64,000 nucleotides of DNA from an uncultured Eubacteriales bacterium (GTDB lineage Bacteria; Bacillota; Clostridia; Lachnospirales; Lachnospiraceae), in contig CASFID010000061.1 in the NCBI GenBank assembly GCA_949294665.1, forward strand, positions 43,150 to 107,149, written 5' to 3'. The translations under genes were made by a program, and so were the position numbers. Positions 33,306-42,275 of the stretch are shown piece after piece. Numbering within the stretch: the first letter of the stretch is position 1; each line of letters starts with the position of its first letter. A model generated the notes under the pieces. That model did not search any database. It worked only from the letters and a program-made list of their open reading frames with translations, and had not been told where the DNA came from.

Positions 33306-35420
33306 CTATTTCTTCCTGAACAGCCTGAGCAGCCCTGACAGAAAAGACTTCTTCTTTCTATGTACCGGGGCTGACGGCCTGCGCGCATTGAGGGCGTCTT
33401 TCATAAATGTCTCCTGCGCGTCCACACGCTCGCCTTTCCCCTTTCTCCTGTACGTCCCGTCACTTAGCATTTTGCTTGCCTTCACATTATCGGAAAGCAA
33501 GACGTGCAGATCCCGGATCAGCCGTTTCTTTATCTGCGCGTCAAAGATCGGGCAGGCTACTTCAACCCTTTTCTCTGTATTTCTTGTCATCATATCGGCT
33601 GAACCGATATATACTTTCGCATCCGGCCCGGAGCCGAACACAAAGACTCTCGGATGTTCCAGGTACCGTCCCACGATGCTTGTCACCCTCAGATTATCCG
33701 TCTTTCCCGGGACTCCCGGAAGGATACAGCAGATCCCCCTCACGATCAGATCGATCTTCACCCCCGCCTCAGACGCCGCAGAGATCTTGTGTATGAAATC
33801 CACGTCCGTCAGCGAATTCATCCTCATCACGATCCGCCCTCTCTCTCCTTTACGGATCTCGTCATCGATCAGAGAGAGGACCTTTCGTTTCAGGCCGTCA
33901 GGGGATACGAGGAGATGCTCATACACGCCGTCCAGATTGCCGATAGACATATTCTTGAAGAAGACTGCCGCGTCCTCCCCGATTTCCTGATCCGAAGTCA
34001 TCAGGGAATAATCTGTATACATTTTGGCAGTTTTCTCATTATAATTGCCCGTGCCCACCTGAGTGATATATTTTATCGCACCTTTTTCCCTGTATGTGAT
34101 CAGACAGATCTTGGAGTGCACCTTGCAGTCCTCGAATCCGTAAAGCACACGGCACCCCGCATCCTCCAGTCGTTCCGACCAGTCGATATTATTCTGTTCG
34201 TCAAATCTTGCCCTCAGTTCGATCAGGACTGTGACTTCTTTTCCGTTCTCCGCGGCAGCGCACAGATATTCCACAAGCCTTGCTTTCTTCGCCAGACGGT
34301 AGATCGTGATCTTGATCGTTATCACATCGGGATCAGACGACGCTTCCCTTATGAGCTGGAGGAAAGGCTCCATGCTCTCATAGGGATAGGACAGGAGCAC
34401 GTCCTTCCGCCGGATCTGCTCCATCACACTCCCGTCCGCCAGAGATGCGGCCGGCTGGGGAACAAACGGTTTGTATACAAGAGCACGCCGCATAGACTCC
34501 GGTATCTTATCGGCGATGGCAAAGATGAACCCCAGCTTCATCGGCATCTTTGTGCGGAAGATGCAGGCAGGGGTGATATTGAAACGACTGCAGAAATACT
34601 TCTCCATCTCTTTGCTGAGCGTATACGCTGTCTCAAGGCGCACTACGGCCATCCTCCGTCTCTTGTTCAGCGTCTCTTTCATGATATAGCGGAAATCGTC
34701 GCTGTCGGCGTATGCCTCGTCATCCGGAGAGATATCCGCGTTTCTCGTCACACAGATGTAGTTTTTGTCCGACACTTCATACCTGTCGAACACAAGCTCC
34801 AGGTACTCCAGAATGACCTTCTCCATACGGACATACCGTATGTCATGTCCAGGCAGATAAAGGATGTCGGAGATATACTCCGGCACCGGAACGATCCCGA
34901 GCATCGTCCTGTTCCCCTTTTTCAGGTTTGCCACCACATAGATTTCTTTATTCAGAAGGTGAGGGAAAGGATGGTTCGCATCCACGATCTGAGGGGAGAG
35001 CACAGGAAGCACCTGTTCTTTGAAATACTTTCTTACGTATTTCTTTTCCTGCTGCTCCAGTTCCTTGAGATCAAGCCCGCAGACGCCGTATGGCCTGAGC
35101 TGCTTCTTGATCTCCGCATAGGTCTTGTCTCTTTCTTTGTACAGAGGCGCCACCGTCTGGTAGATCGCGTCGAGCTGCTGTCCGGGCGTCATTCCCGATC
35201 TGCTGTCGCGTTTTCTGTTGTCCGCCTCCGCCATGTCGTAGATGCTGCCGACACGGATCATGAAAAACTCGTCTAGATTACTTGTGAAAATAGCGACGAA
35301 TTTCATCCGCTCCATGAGCGGGACCGACGCATCCTGCGCCTCCTCAAGCACTCTCTGGTTAAACCGCAGCCATGAAAGTTCTCTGTTCTGCGTATACCCG
35401 GGTATCTCTGCTCTTCCCAT
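33306..35420 (-). CDS. ppk: Polyphosphate kinase 1
   Basis: 704 residues. Makes polyphosphate from ATP. The order of PPK1 domains is complete: N-terminal ELSWLRFNQRVLEEAQ, head domain, and two PLD-like catalytic domains. The phospho-accepting His is in DCKVHSKICLITY, and the second active-site His in YLEHPRVFVFGSG. The C-terminal tail is basic (HRKKKSFLSGLLRLFRKK). It is followed upstream by patatin with a 69-bp gap, so an operon patatin-ppk is possible. No exopolyphosphatase gene is next to it. Confidence 0.95.
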   Translation of the reverse strand: MGRAEIPGYTQNRELSWLRFNQRVLEEAQDASVPLMERMKFVAIFTSNLDEFFMIRVGSIYDMAEADNRKRDSRSGMTPGQQLDAIYQTVAPLYKERDKTYAEIKKQLRPYGVCGLDLKELEQQEKKYVRKYFKEQVLPVLSPQIVDANHPFPHLLNKEIYVVANLKKGNRTMLGIVPVPEYISDILYLPGHDIRYVRMEKVILEYLELVFDRYEVSDKNYICVTRNADISPDDEAYADSDDFRYIMKETLNKRRRMAVVRLETAYTLSKEMEKYFCSRFNITPACIFRTKMPMKLGFIFAIADKIPESMRRALVYKPFVPQPAASLADGSVMEQIRRKDVLLSYPYESMEPFLQLIREASSDPDVITIKITIYRLAKKARLVEYLCAAAENGKEVTVLIELRARFDEQNNIDWSERLEDAGCRVLYGFEDCKVHSKICLITYREKGAIKYITQVGTGNYNEKTAKMYTDYSLMTSDQEIGEDAAVFFKNMSIGNLDGVYEHLLVSPDGLKRKVLSLIDDEIRKGERGRIVMRMNSLTDVDFIHKISAASEAGVKIDLIVRGICCILPGVPGKTDNLRVTSIVGRYLEHPRVFVFGSGPDAKVYIGSADMMTRNTEKRVEVACPIFDAQIKKRLIRDLHVLLSDNVKASKMLSDGTYRRKGKGERVDAQETFMKDALNARRPSAPVHRKKKSFLSGLLRLFRKK

Positions 35421-35489
35421 CCTTCTTCTCCTTTTTCTTTTTCCCCGCTGCTTCCGCCCTTTTCTTCCTCCTGGTCTCCACCTGTGCCG

Positions 35490-36353
35490 TCACGCGTCCA
35501 GATATGCTTTCAGGTCGTCCAGACGGCGTTCCATGTACTGATAACCGTGCTCATAAAATGCCTGAAGCGTCTCTTTGTTCCGTTCCAGTCTGGATACCGG
35601 TTTGATCTGCGGCCTTATAACGAAGACTTCTTTTCTCTTCTCAAGCTGATCGAGATAATTCATCGTTTTGTTGTATTCAAAGCTCCGGCGGAATATCGTG
35701 CGGATCAGCTCAGGATAGGATCTGTAAGCCCTCCTGTACACTTTCTGCATGGCGGGCGACACCACTTTCTTGCGGTACCCCGCATTCTTTGTCAGGATCA
35801 CAACGATCTTTTCGTTCTCGAGCTTCTGCGCATGCCGGATCGGCACGGAATCTGCAAGACCGCCGTCCAGATAGGGCGTATCGTCCACATTGACGATCGG
35901 GGTAAGGAGGGGCATGCTGCAGGACGCCCGGCAGATCTTCATAAGTCTCTGCCTGTCATGATCCTCTGTCATATACTCCGCCTTTCCGGTCAGACAGTTG
36001 GTCGTCACGATCTCGCAGGTAATCTCAGAGTTAAAATAAGTGTCATAGTCAAAAGGCAGCGTCTCATTTGGGAACCTGTCAAAGATCAGATCCATATTCA
36101 TCACGCTCTTTTCCTTCACGAACTCACGGATGCCATAGTAATAATTTCCGCTCTTGTCCAGCGGTATCATACAGTCTCTTGTCCTTCCCGGCTGTCTCGA
36201 CACATAGTCCACTGCATTGCAGGAACCTGCGGAAACGCCGATCACGTGCGACATATAGATATCCTTCTCCATCAGCAGATCAAGCGCGCCGGAAGTGAAA
36301 ACTCCCCGGGTGGCGCCGCCTTCCAGTACAAGTGTTGCTTTCTTTATTGTCAT
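35490..36353 (-). CDS. Patatin-like phospholipase
   Basis: About 287 residues from MTIKKATLVLEGG. Serine lipase of the RssA/YjjU type: oxyanion motif EGGATRGVF, nucleophile in GVSAGSCNA, and the catalytic Asp in LDGGLADSVPI. No signal peptide, so it acts in the cytoplasm or on the inner leaflet. The family hydrolyses lipids; the physiological role is unknown. First of a probable two-gene unit with ppk. TATAAT is present about 55 bp upstream, but without a good -35. Confidence 0.9.
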   Translation of the reverse strand: MTIKKATLVLEGGATRGVFTSGALDLLMEKDIYMSHVIGVSAGSCNAVDYVSRQPGRTRDCMIPLDKSGNYYYGIREFVKEKSVMNMDLIFDRFPNETLPFDYDTYFNSEITCEIVTTNCLTGKAEYMTEDHDRQRLMKICRASCSMPLLTPIVNVDDTPYLDGGLADSVPIRHAQKLENEKIVVILTKNAGYRKKVVSPAMQKVYRRAYRSYPELIRTIFRRSFEYNKTMNYLDQLEKRKEVFVIRPQIKPVSRLERNKETLQAFYEHGYQYMERRLDDLKAYLDA

Positions 36354-36446
36354 ATATCTAACCTCTTTTCTTGTGATCAACTGTTTTGCCAGATGCAAAC
36401 TGGTAACACTGTTATTATATACTGTTTTTCCGTGTTCGGAAAGCCC

Positions 36447-36476
36447 TTGCCTTTTTATGGGCATCCATGGTAATAT
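36447..36476 (+). promoter_or_regulatory. Sigma-A promoter of the ABC-F gene
   Basis: -35 TTGCCT (36447-36452), 18-bp spacer, -10 TAATAT (36471-36476), about 50 bp before the start codon. No attenuator with a leader peptide, as seen ahead of inducible resistance ABC-F genes, is evident. Confidence 0.5.
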
Positions 36477-36523
36477 ATGCGTTGATGCATAATTAGTTTC
36501 AATTTTATTAAGGAGATATCGTA

Positions 36524-38158
36524 ATGATCAGTGCAAATAATGTGACGCTGCGCGTAGGCAAGAAGGCGCTTTTTGAAGACGTCAACATCAAGTTCACAGA
36601 AGGTAACTGCTACGGTCTCATCGGCGCTAACGGAGCCGGGAAGTCTACTTTCCTCAAGATCCTGTCCGGGCAGCTTGAGCCCACCAAGGGCGAGGTGGCC
36701 GTCACCCCCGGCGAGAGACTTTCTTTCCTGCAGCAGGACCATTTTAAATATGACGAATATCCGGTGCTCGACACAGTCATCATGGGCAATGCCCGACTGT
36801 ACGAGATCATGAAAGAAAAGGAAGTCATATATGCAAAAGAAGACTTCACTGACGAGGATGGGATCAGAGCAAGCGAGCTCGAGGCTGAATTCGCCACCAT
36901 GAACGGATGGGAAGCCGAGTCTGACGCCGCCTCGCTGTTAAACGGACTGGGCATCGACACAGAACTACACTATAAACTCATGAAAGATCTGAGCGGACCG
37001 GAAAAAGTAAAAGTACTGCTCGCCCAGGCATTGTTCGGGAACCCGGACATTCTGCTTCTCGACGAGCCGACCAACCACCTTGACCTGGACGCCATCGCAT
37101 GGCTGGAAGAATTCCTCATCAACTTTGACAATACCGTTATCGTCGTATCGCATGACCGTTACTTCTTAAATAAAGTATGTACGCAGATCGCAGACATCGA
37201 CTACGGCAAGATCCAGCTTTATGCAGGAAATTATGATTTCTGGTATGAGTCGAGCCAGCTCCTCATCCGCCAGATGAAAGAGGCGAACAAGAAAAAAGAA
37301 GAAAAGATCAAAGAACTCCAGGAATTCATCTCCCGTTTCAGCGCCAACGCCTCCAAATCAAAGCAGGCTACTTCGAGGAAACGCGCGCTCGAGAAGATCC
37401 AGCTCGATGAGATCAAGCCTTCGAGCAGGAAATATCCGTATATCGACTTCCGTCCCGACCGTGAGATCGGCAACGAGGTCCTCACGGTAGAGGGGCTTTC
37501 CAAGACGATCGACGGAGAGAAAGTGCTCGACAATATCAGCTTCACACTCGGCCACGACGACAAGGTCGCTTTTGTCGGCAGCAATGAGCTCGCCAAGACG
37601 GTCCTCTTTAAGATCCTGATCGGAGAGATGGAGCCGGACGAAGGGACATACAAATGGGGTGTGACCACATCCCAGGCATATTTCCCGAAAGACTTCGGCG
37701 GAGAGTTCGACAGCGACTACAATATCACCGAATGGCTCACCCAGTATTCAAAGGAAAAGGACGTCACCTATGTCCGCGGCTTTCTCGGGCGTATGCTCTT
37801 CTCCGGAGAAGACGGGGTAAAAAAGATCAAAGTGCTCTCCGGAGGGGAGAAGGTGCGCTGCCTGCTCTCCAAGATGATGATCTCCGGCGCAAATGTTCTT
37901 CTGCTTGATGAGCCGACCAATCATCTTGACATGGAAGCCATAACAGCGCTCAACAACGGACTCATCAAGTTCCCCGGCGTACTTCTCTTCACTTCAAGAG
38001 ATCACCAGATCGTTCAGACAACGGCAAACCGTATCATGGAGATCGTACCGGGAGGCCGTCTCATCGACAAGATCACGACGTATGACGAATACCTTGAGAG
38101 TGATGAGATGGCCAGAAAGAGACAGACATATTCTGTACAGACAGAGGAAAATGATTAA
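36524..38158 (+). CDS. ABC-F ATPase (ribosome-associated type)
   Basis: 544 residues, two nucleotide-binding domains and no membrane part. First site: GANGAGKST, then LLLDEPTNHLDLDA. Second site: GSNELAKT instead of a standard Walker A, then LLLDEPTNHLDME. A charged linker (KKKEEKIKELQEFISRF ... KSKQATSRKRAL) joins them, the P-site tRNA-interaction motif. ABC-F proteins act on the ribosome to resolve stalling or protect from drugs; this housekeeping YbiT/YkpA-like branch is not known to give resistance. AAGGAG lies 8 bp upstream. Confidence 0.92.
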   Translation: MISANNVTLRVGKKALFEDVNIKFTEGNCYGLIGANGAGKSTFLKILSGQLEPTKGEVAVTPGERLSFLQQDHFKYDEYPVLDTVIMGNARLYEIMKEKEVIYAKEDFTDEDGIRASELEAEFATMNGWEAESDAASLLNGLGIDTELHYKLMKDLSGPEKVKVLLAQALFGNPDILLLDEPTNHLDLDAIAWLEEFLINFDNTVIVVSHDRYFLNKVCTQIADIDYGKIQLYAGNYDFWYESSQLLIRQMKEANKKKEEKIKELQEFISRFSANASKSKQATSRKRALEKIQLDEIKPSSRKYPYIDFRPDREIGNEVLTVEGLSKTIDGEKVLDNISFTLGHDDKVAFVGSNELAKTVLFKILIGEMEPDEGTYKWGVTTSQAYFPKDFGGEFDSDYNITEWLTQYSKEKDVTYVRGFLGRMLFSGEDGVKKIKVLSGGEKVRCLLSKMMISGANVLLLDEPTNHLDMEAITALNNGLIKFPGVLLFTSRDHQIVQTTANRIMEIVPGGRLIDKITTYDEYLESDEMARKRQTYSVQTEEND

Positions 38159-38243
38159 ATTCTTTTTTGGGCTTTTCTTTTTCTCAGGATTCTGATATAA
38201 TAAAAAGCTGTGGACATCACAGGTGTCCGCAGCATAATAGAAT

Positions 38244-38329
38244 GGAGACGTATCGAAGTGGTCATAACGGGGCGCACTCGAAATGCGTTTGCCCTCCGGG
38301 GCACGAGGGTTCGAATCCCTCCGTCTCCG
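38244..38329 (+). tRNA. tRNA-Ser (anticodon CGA)
   Basis: 86 nt class II tRNA. Acceptor stem GGAGACG / CGTCTCC with discriminator G, anticodon loop CTCGAAA (anticodon CGA, reading UCG), a long variable arm (GCCCTCCGGGGC), and T-loop GTTCGAATC. CCA is not encoded. A TATAAT at about 38197-38202 suits its promoter, and a hairpin of unknown role (GCTGTGGACA/TGTCCGCAGC) lies just upstream. Confidence 0.97.
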
Positions 38330-38370
38330 TCATCGAAAAAGAACTGTCGGAAAACAGACCGTTCGAAACA

Positions 38371-38405
38371 GGGAAGGGGTGACTTGCATAACTTACCCCT
38401 TCCCT
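38371..38405. terminator. Bidirectional terminator between tRNA-Ser and metallophosphoesterase
   Basis: Perfect 10-bp stem GGGAAGGGGT / ACCCCTTCCC with a 15-nt loop, followed on the plus strand by TTTAAATTTAT. It ends the tRNA transcript. It also overlaps the last codons of the convergent phosphoesterase gene. Confidence 0.75.
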
Positions 38406-38962
38406 TTAAATTTATCTGCACATCCTCCTGATACCCTCTTAAAATTTCTGTTGTTTTCCAAAAGTTCGTCAAAGGTAACGGGCATAAAGCCATTGATATC
38501 CGTGCCTGCGTTCAGCACGTTATCCCTTCCTGCAATCAGTGGCCAGAAATCCGCCCGCGTATCATTGTGGATATGTCCGTGGATCATATAGGATCTTTGA
38601 TCATGTTTCCAGGTGACCATTGGATAATGGCACAGGGTGAGAGCGTGCCGCCCGTCGGTGGTTTCAAGATATTTATCAATACTTTCAAAATATCCCGAAA
38701 CATCCGCTTTTGTCATCCAGGAACCATCGTGATTTCCCACGATCAAACGCTTTTTCCCCTTGAGACGCTTGAGGATTTTTTCAAAATCAACCGACCGGAA
38801 AAACATATCGCCGAGAATATATACGGTATCGCTGCCTTTCACCCGGCTGTTCCAGTTAGCGATCAGCGCTTCGTCCATCTCTGCGGCGCAGGAGAATGGG
38901 CGGTCGCAAAAGCGTATGACATTTTCATGCCCGAAATGGGTATCCGCAGTAAAATAAATCAT
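38393..38962 (-). CDS. Metallophosphoesterase (calcineurin-like, small)
   Basis: 189 residues. All metal-binding motifs are present: FTADTHFGHENV (D-x-H), LGDMF (GD), VGNHDGSW (GNHD), LCHYPM (H), and IHGHIHND (GHxH). These single-domain phosphoesterases hydrolyse phosphate mono- or diesters with two metal ions; exact substrate is unknown. The gene is convergent with tRNA-Ser and its 3' end runs into the shared terminator. Confidence 0.93.
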   Translation of the reverse strand: MIYFTADTHFGHENVIRFCDRPFSCAAEMDEALIANWNSRVKGSDTVYILGDMFFRSVDFEKILKRLKGKKRLIVGNHDGSWMTKADVSGYFESIDKYLETTDGRHALTLCHYPMVTWKHDQRSYMIHGHIHNDTRADFWPLIAGRDNVLNAGTDINGFMPVTFDELLENNRNFKRVSGGCADKFKGKG

Positions 38963-39111
38963 ATTGACTTTCTCCTTCTACAACTGTGTATTTCCATTGT
39001 ACGCCGACATCAGTATAACATAAAATCTAAATTATTCATGCATGATCCGGTAAATTATGATCGACTGATCCCTTTCCCCGGTTGGAAAACAAATCAGGAA
39101 GGCTCTGTCTC

Positions 39112-39134
39112 TTTTCGACTTTCGAGGTCGAAAA
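39112..39134. promoter_or_regulatory. Inverted Spo0A-box-like repeat
   Basis: TTTTCGAC (39112-39119) and GTCGAAAA (39127-39134) form a perfect 8-bp-arm inverted repeat with a 7-bp spacer. Each arm resembles the Spo0A box (TGTCGAA core). It lies about 100 bp ahead of a gene for a Spo0A C-domain protein, which suggests autoregulation. Confidence 0.6.
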
Positions 39135-39231
39135 TGCTCGAATATTTCCGCTTGTCTGTCACAATTCTACACTTTACGATATTATAGGTGTTCAGGAGAA
39201 CAGGGCTTCTCAAATTGGAAAGGGCACAAAG

Positions 39232-39678
39232 ATGAATTATGAAAAAGTTATAATCAATACTCTGGATTCCTTTGGAGTAAGCCGTTCTTACACTGGCTAT
39301 AATTATGTAGTATACGGGCTGCTTCTTATCATTGAAGATGAAAAGAGAATCGAGTGTATCACGAAATCTCTGTACCTTGATATAGCAGAGCATTATCAGA
39401 CGAACTGGAATTGTGTGGAGAAAAACATGCGCACAGTCGTAACATCTGTCTGGAAATCTCATAACGCTGCACTCCTCGAGATCATCTTTAACAAATCGAA
39501 CAGGGCGAAACGCCCTACAAATAAAGAATTCCTTAAATATATGTATGACTATGTCATACAGGTCAAGAATGAAATAAAGATCGCAGATAGGCTCATCCCT
39601 GTCATATGTCCGGTCTCAAATGCATACTGTGAGGCGCTGAGCGCATTCTATGTAAAACTTTCCCGGATGATGGAATGA
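39232..39678 (+). CDS. Stand-alone Spo0A C-terminal (DNA-binding) domain protein
   Basis: 148 residues from MNYEKVIINTLDS, with GGAAAGGG upstream; a longer in-frame start would add 50 residues that do not resemble a protein domain. The fold follows the Spo0A effector domain: GYNYVVYGLLLIIED, ITKSLYLDIAEHYQT, CVEKNMRTVVTSVWKS and RPTNKEFLKYMYDYV. The receiver domain of Spo0A is missing, so it is not phosphorylated in the usual way. Probable transcription factor; targets unknown, possibly its own promoter. Single-gene unit. Confidence 0.85.
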   Translation: MNYEKVIINTLDSFGVSRSYTGYNYVVYGLLLIIEDEKRIECITKSLYLDIAEHYQTNWNCVEKNMRTVVTSVWKSHNAALLEIIFNKSNRAKRPTNKEFLKYMYDYVIQVKNEIKIADRLIPVICPVSNAYCEALSAFYVKLSRMME

Positions 39679-39768
39679 CTTCCAGACAGAAGAAGAGACG
39701 GCTCCGGATATTCTCTGATCCGGTGTCGTCCCCTCCTTCTCATTTACTGACTGACTCCTGCCGTCCGC

Positions 39769-40248
39769 CTAATACTGACACATTACGATAACTTTCTGCG
39801 GCGTGGTCTGCGCCGGTATGCTGAATGTTGTCGTCGTATAATAGACGAGAAGCTCTGTGCTCTCCGGACTGCAGGTGTACTGCTGCCCGTTCAGCGTCTC
39901 TACACTTGTCATCGGCCCTATATTCAGTTTCAGAGAGCCATCCTCGGATGCAAGCCTCTCGTCGAAATAATCCAGAAGCACCTGCTGGCCTCTCCTCAAT
40001 GACGTGACCAGCTCCGCCCGATACTGCGGCGGATATACAGCGGGTGTGGGCAGATTCGTATCGTAGAACGCTGCGATGCGCATACCCGGACGAAGACGTA
40101 CATTATCGATGACTGTAGTATCTCCAGATACGACTACGTTCACGATATTGCCGTCGCTTACAAGAGAAAGCGTCATAGAACAGCAGTCATCGCCTCTGTT
40201 GATCCCCTGTATAACGCCCTCCACCTTCTCAAATGTCTCATATGCCAT
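39769..40248 (-). CDS. Hypothetical protein, beta-rich
   Basis: 159 residues that I do not recognise. No signal peptide or membrane segment. Alternating hydrophobic residues suggest several beta strands (IVNVVVSGDTTVIDNVRL, RIAAFYDTNL), in a layout like a small OB-fold or beta-barrel. The C-terminal 40 residues are rich in Thr (YYTTTTFSIPAQTTPQKV). The similar length of conserved unknown proteins in Clostridia suggests a real gene. It follows the histidine phosphatase by 84 bp on the same strand. A good ribosome site (AGGAG) precedes the ATG. Confidence 0.65.
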   Translation of the reverse strand: MAYETFEKVEGVIQGINRGDDCCSMTLSLVSDGNIVNVVVSGDTTVIDNVRLRPGMRIAAFYDTNLPTPAVYPPQYRAELVTSLRRGQQVLLDYFDERLASEDGSLKLNIGPMTSVETLNGQQYTCSPESTELLVYYTTTTFSIPAQTTPQKVIVMCQY

Positions 40249-40332
40249 AACAGAAAGAACTCCTTATCACTCTTTCTATCATAATATGCACATCCCGCCT
40301 TTCGTGCCCCGCTCTGTTGTGATCTGCCGCCG

Positions 40333-41103
40333 TCAGTGCCTGTCGCTGTCGCTGTATACTTCACAGAATCTCGCCGACGTCGACACAGGCTCTCCTCCCA
40401 GCGTCAGATGAGATACATCGCCAAGCTTCAGCCCCCGGAAACACGCGATCCCCTGCTGACGCTCCTCTGTCACGATCTCGGTCACCGACGTAGGCGCCAG
40501 GGCCAGACTATGCCACAAAAGGAACGGGGACAGCCCCCAGAGATGTGAGAGAAAGACACATGTAATGCCGAAATGGCAGAAAAATGTCAGTGTCTCCTTG
40601 TTCTCCTTCTCCACCCGGTAACATCTCCCGTCTCTGACATACCCGCGTTCGGCCAGGAACCGGTCGAACTCTGCCGTCACGTAGTCGTATGTCTCCACCG
40701 TATCCGAACTGCGACAGATGCCGCACTCTCTCCAGCCGGACGCATCCATGCATCCGCCGTGCTCCGCCCAGTAGGATGGAACCACATCCCATACGATGCG
40801 GGGGCTGTATACGCCGTCCTTCTTCTCGGCGTTGGGATATGCGCTGCAAAGCTCCGGGAACTCGTTCAGATCGATCCTCGCAGGGAACTCTTTGAGCCAT
40901 CCGAGCGTCTCCGCCGTCAGTCCCAGTTTCTTCATACTGTATTCCGCCGTAGCCTGGGCTCTCCCCAGCGGCGATACGTAGCAGGAACCAAGGTTCATCC
41001 CGGGTGCGCGCTCTGCCAGGAGGGCTGCCTCCCTGTGCCCCTTTTCCGTCAGCGTATCATGTACATAGTCCGGATCTCCATGCCGGATAAATAATAATCT
41101 CAT
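40333..41103 (-). CDS. Histidine phosphatase (phosphoglycerate-mutase-like)
   Basis: About 256 residues from MRLLFIRHGDPDY, with AAGGAG upstream. The RHG motif (IRHGDPDY) carries the catalytic His; Arg in SPLGRAQATAEY and the second His in FFCHFGITC complete the site. The family removes phosphate from small molecules or proteins; the substrate is unclear. The ATG overlaps the stop of the alpha/beta-hydrolase gene by 4 bp (ATGA), so the two are translationally coupled. Confidence 0.9.
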   Translation of the reverse strand: MRLLFIRHGDPDYVHDTLTEKGHREAALLAERAPGMNLGSCYVSPLGRAQATAEYSMKKLGLTAETLGWLKEFPARIDLNEFPELCSAYPNAEKKDGVYSPRIVWDVVPSYWAEHGGCMDASGWRECGICRSSDTVETYDYVTAEFDRFLAERGYVRDGRCYRVEKENKETLTFFCHFGITCVFLSHLWGLSPFLLWHSLALAPTSVTEIVTEERQQGIACFRGLKLGDVSHLTLGGEPVSTSARFCEVYSDSDRH

Positions 41104-42128
41104 CTTTCTTCTCCTTCGCGCCTGTGCTGATACTGTTTTTTCTTCCATATTCCGGCCAGCCAGTCTTCTGCCAGACGGGGCCAGATTCCTACTTCTTTCA
41201 GAGTATCACGGATCCCGGCTTTCTCCTCAGTCGTCCATTTCTCCTTTTTCTGCCCGTTCAGCCCGAAATCCGCAAGTATCTCAGCGCCCTTCTCTTTCGG
41301 GTAAGAGGTTCTCCCTTCAGAAACAGCATCCGCCAGGAGCCGGATCTGCTCCAGTGTATAGGGAACGCCGAACTCTCTCTCCAGCCACTGTTCCGTAGCC
41401 ACTGACATGCCATGCACACCCTCGGAAAAAACATGATGCGCAAAGCATACTCCGTTTCTTCTGCACGCTTCAGCGAAGAGGTAACTGTTCTCTACAGGAA
41501 CCGCAGCGTCTGTCACCGTCTGCCAGAGAAAACAGGGCGGTGTATCCGCTGTCACATGTTTTTCCAGAGACATGTACTCCAGTTCTTCCCCCGTAGGTTC
41601 GCTGCCAAGCAGGGCGGTCATGGAATCCCTGTGAGCATATTCCCCGGAGGTGATCACCGGGTACGACAGGATTGCCGCGTCCGGGCGGTTGGATACCGCC
41701 TGATACTTCGGAGCCTCATCTGCAATGTCCTGAAAGTGCACACACAGACTTGCACTAAGATGCCCTCCTGCCGAAAACCCGCACAGAGCGATCTTCTCCG
41801 GATCAACCGCATATTTCTCTGCGTCCGCACGGATCACGCGTACCGCACGCGAAATATCATGGAGCGGCTGCAGTTTCAGCGGCTCGTCTAACAGATTCAC
41901 TGTATAGGCCAGTACAAACACATTAAAGCCGGCGCGGTAGAACTCCTCAGCCGGGAGGTGTCCCTCCGACGGGGATGCATTACGGTACGCTCCGCCCGGC
42001 ACAACGATCATAGCCGGATGGACGTCATTGTCTTCATGGATATAACTGGTTAAAAACGGTACAAAGCCGTAAGCTGCAGGATAATGATACTCTCCCACCT
42101 GCCATAAAAGTATTTTCTCTCCTGTCAA
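41100..42128 (-). CDS. Alpha/beta hydrolase (esterase/acetylxylan-esterase-like)
   Basis: About 342 residues. I start it at a TTG (42128), 7 bp after AGGAGG, giving MTGEKILLWQVGEYH; the ATG starts further upstream lie in or near the Mrp terminator. Oxyanion His-Gly region is PGGAYRNASP, nucleophile GFSAGGHLSASL, catalytic His in VFSEGVHGM. This resembles BD-FAE/XynB-type esterases that deacetylate sugars. No signal peptide. Co-transcribed with the histidine phosphatase. Confidence 0.85.
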   Translation of the reverse strand: MTGEKILLWQVGEYHYPAAYGFVPFLTSYIHEDNDVHPAMIVVPGGAYRNASPSEGHLPAEEFYRAGFNVFVLAYTVNLLDEPLKLQPLHDISRAVRVIRADAEKYAVDPEKIALCGFSAGGHLSASLCVHFQDIADEAPKYQAVSNRPDAAILSYPVITSGEYAHRDSMTALLGSEPTGEELEYMSLEKHVTADTPPCFLWQTVTDAAVPVENSYLFAEACRRNGVCFAHHVFSEGVHGMSVATEQWLEREFGVPYTLEQIRLLADAVSEGRTSYPKEKGAEILADFGLNGQKKEKWTTEEKAGIRDTLKEVGIWPRLAEDWLAGIWKKKQYQHRREGEER

Positions 42129-42189
42129 ACGATCTCCTCCTGTCCCATAGAAATAGCCCCCGGCCCGAGCCATGTTGGCCGGCAGCTGC

Positions 42190-42240
42190 AAAAAAGCCTG
42201 CAGACAAACTGTAATCCCTGTCTTTACTGTTTGCTGCAGG
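42190..42240 (-). terminator. Strong terminator after Mrp gene
   Basis: Minus strand: long stem CCTGCAG-CAAAC / GTTTG-CTGCAGG (one bulged base, loop of about 19 nt), followed by CTTTTTTGC at 42190-42196. It separates the Mrp gene from the hydrolase-phosphatase operon. Confidence 0.85.
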
Positions 42241-42275
42241 CTGAAACCTACTGCTTAAGGCATCGATCCTCCGCC

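Noticed and set aside
33654-35276. 540-residue plus-strand frame opposite ppk
   Set aside because: It is antisense to the clear polyphosphate kinase and encodes no recognisable domain; it results from high GC at third positions.
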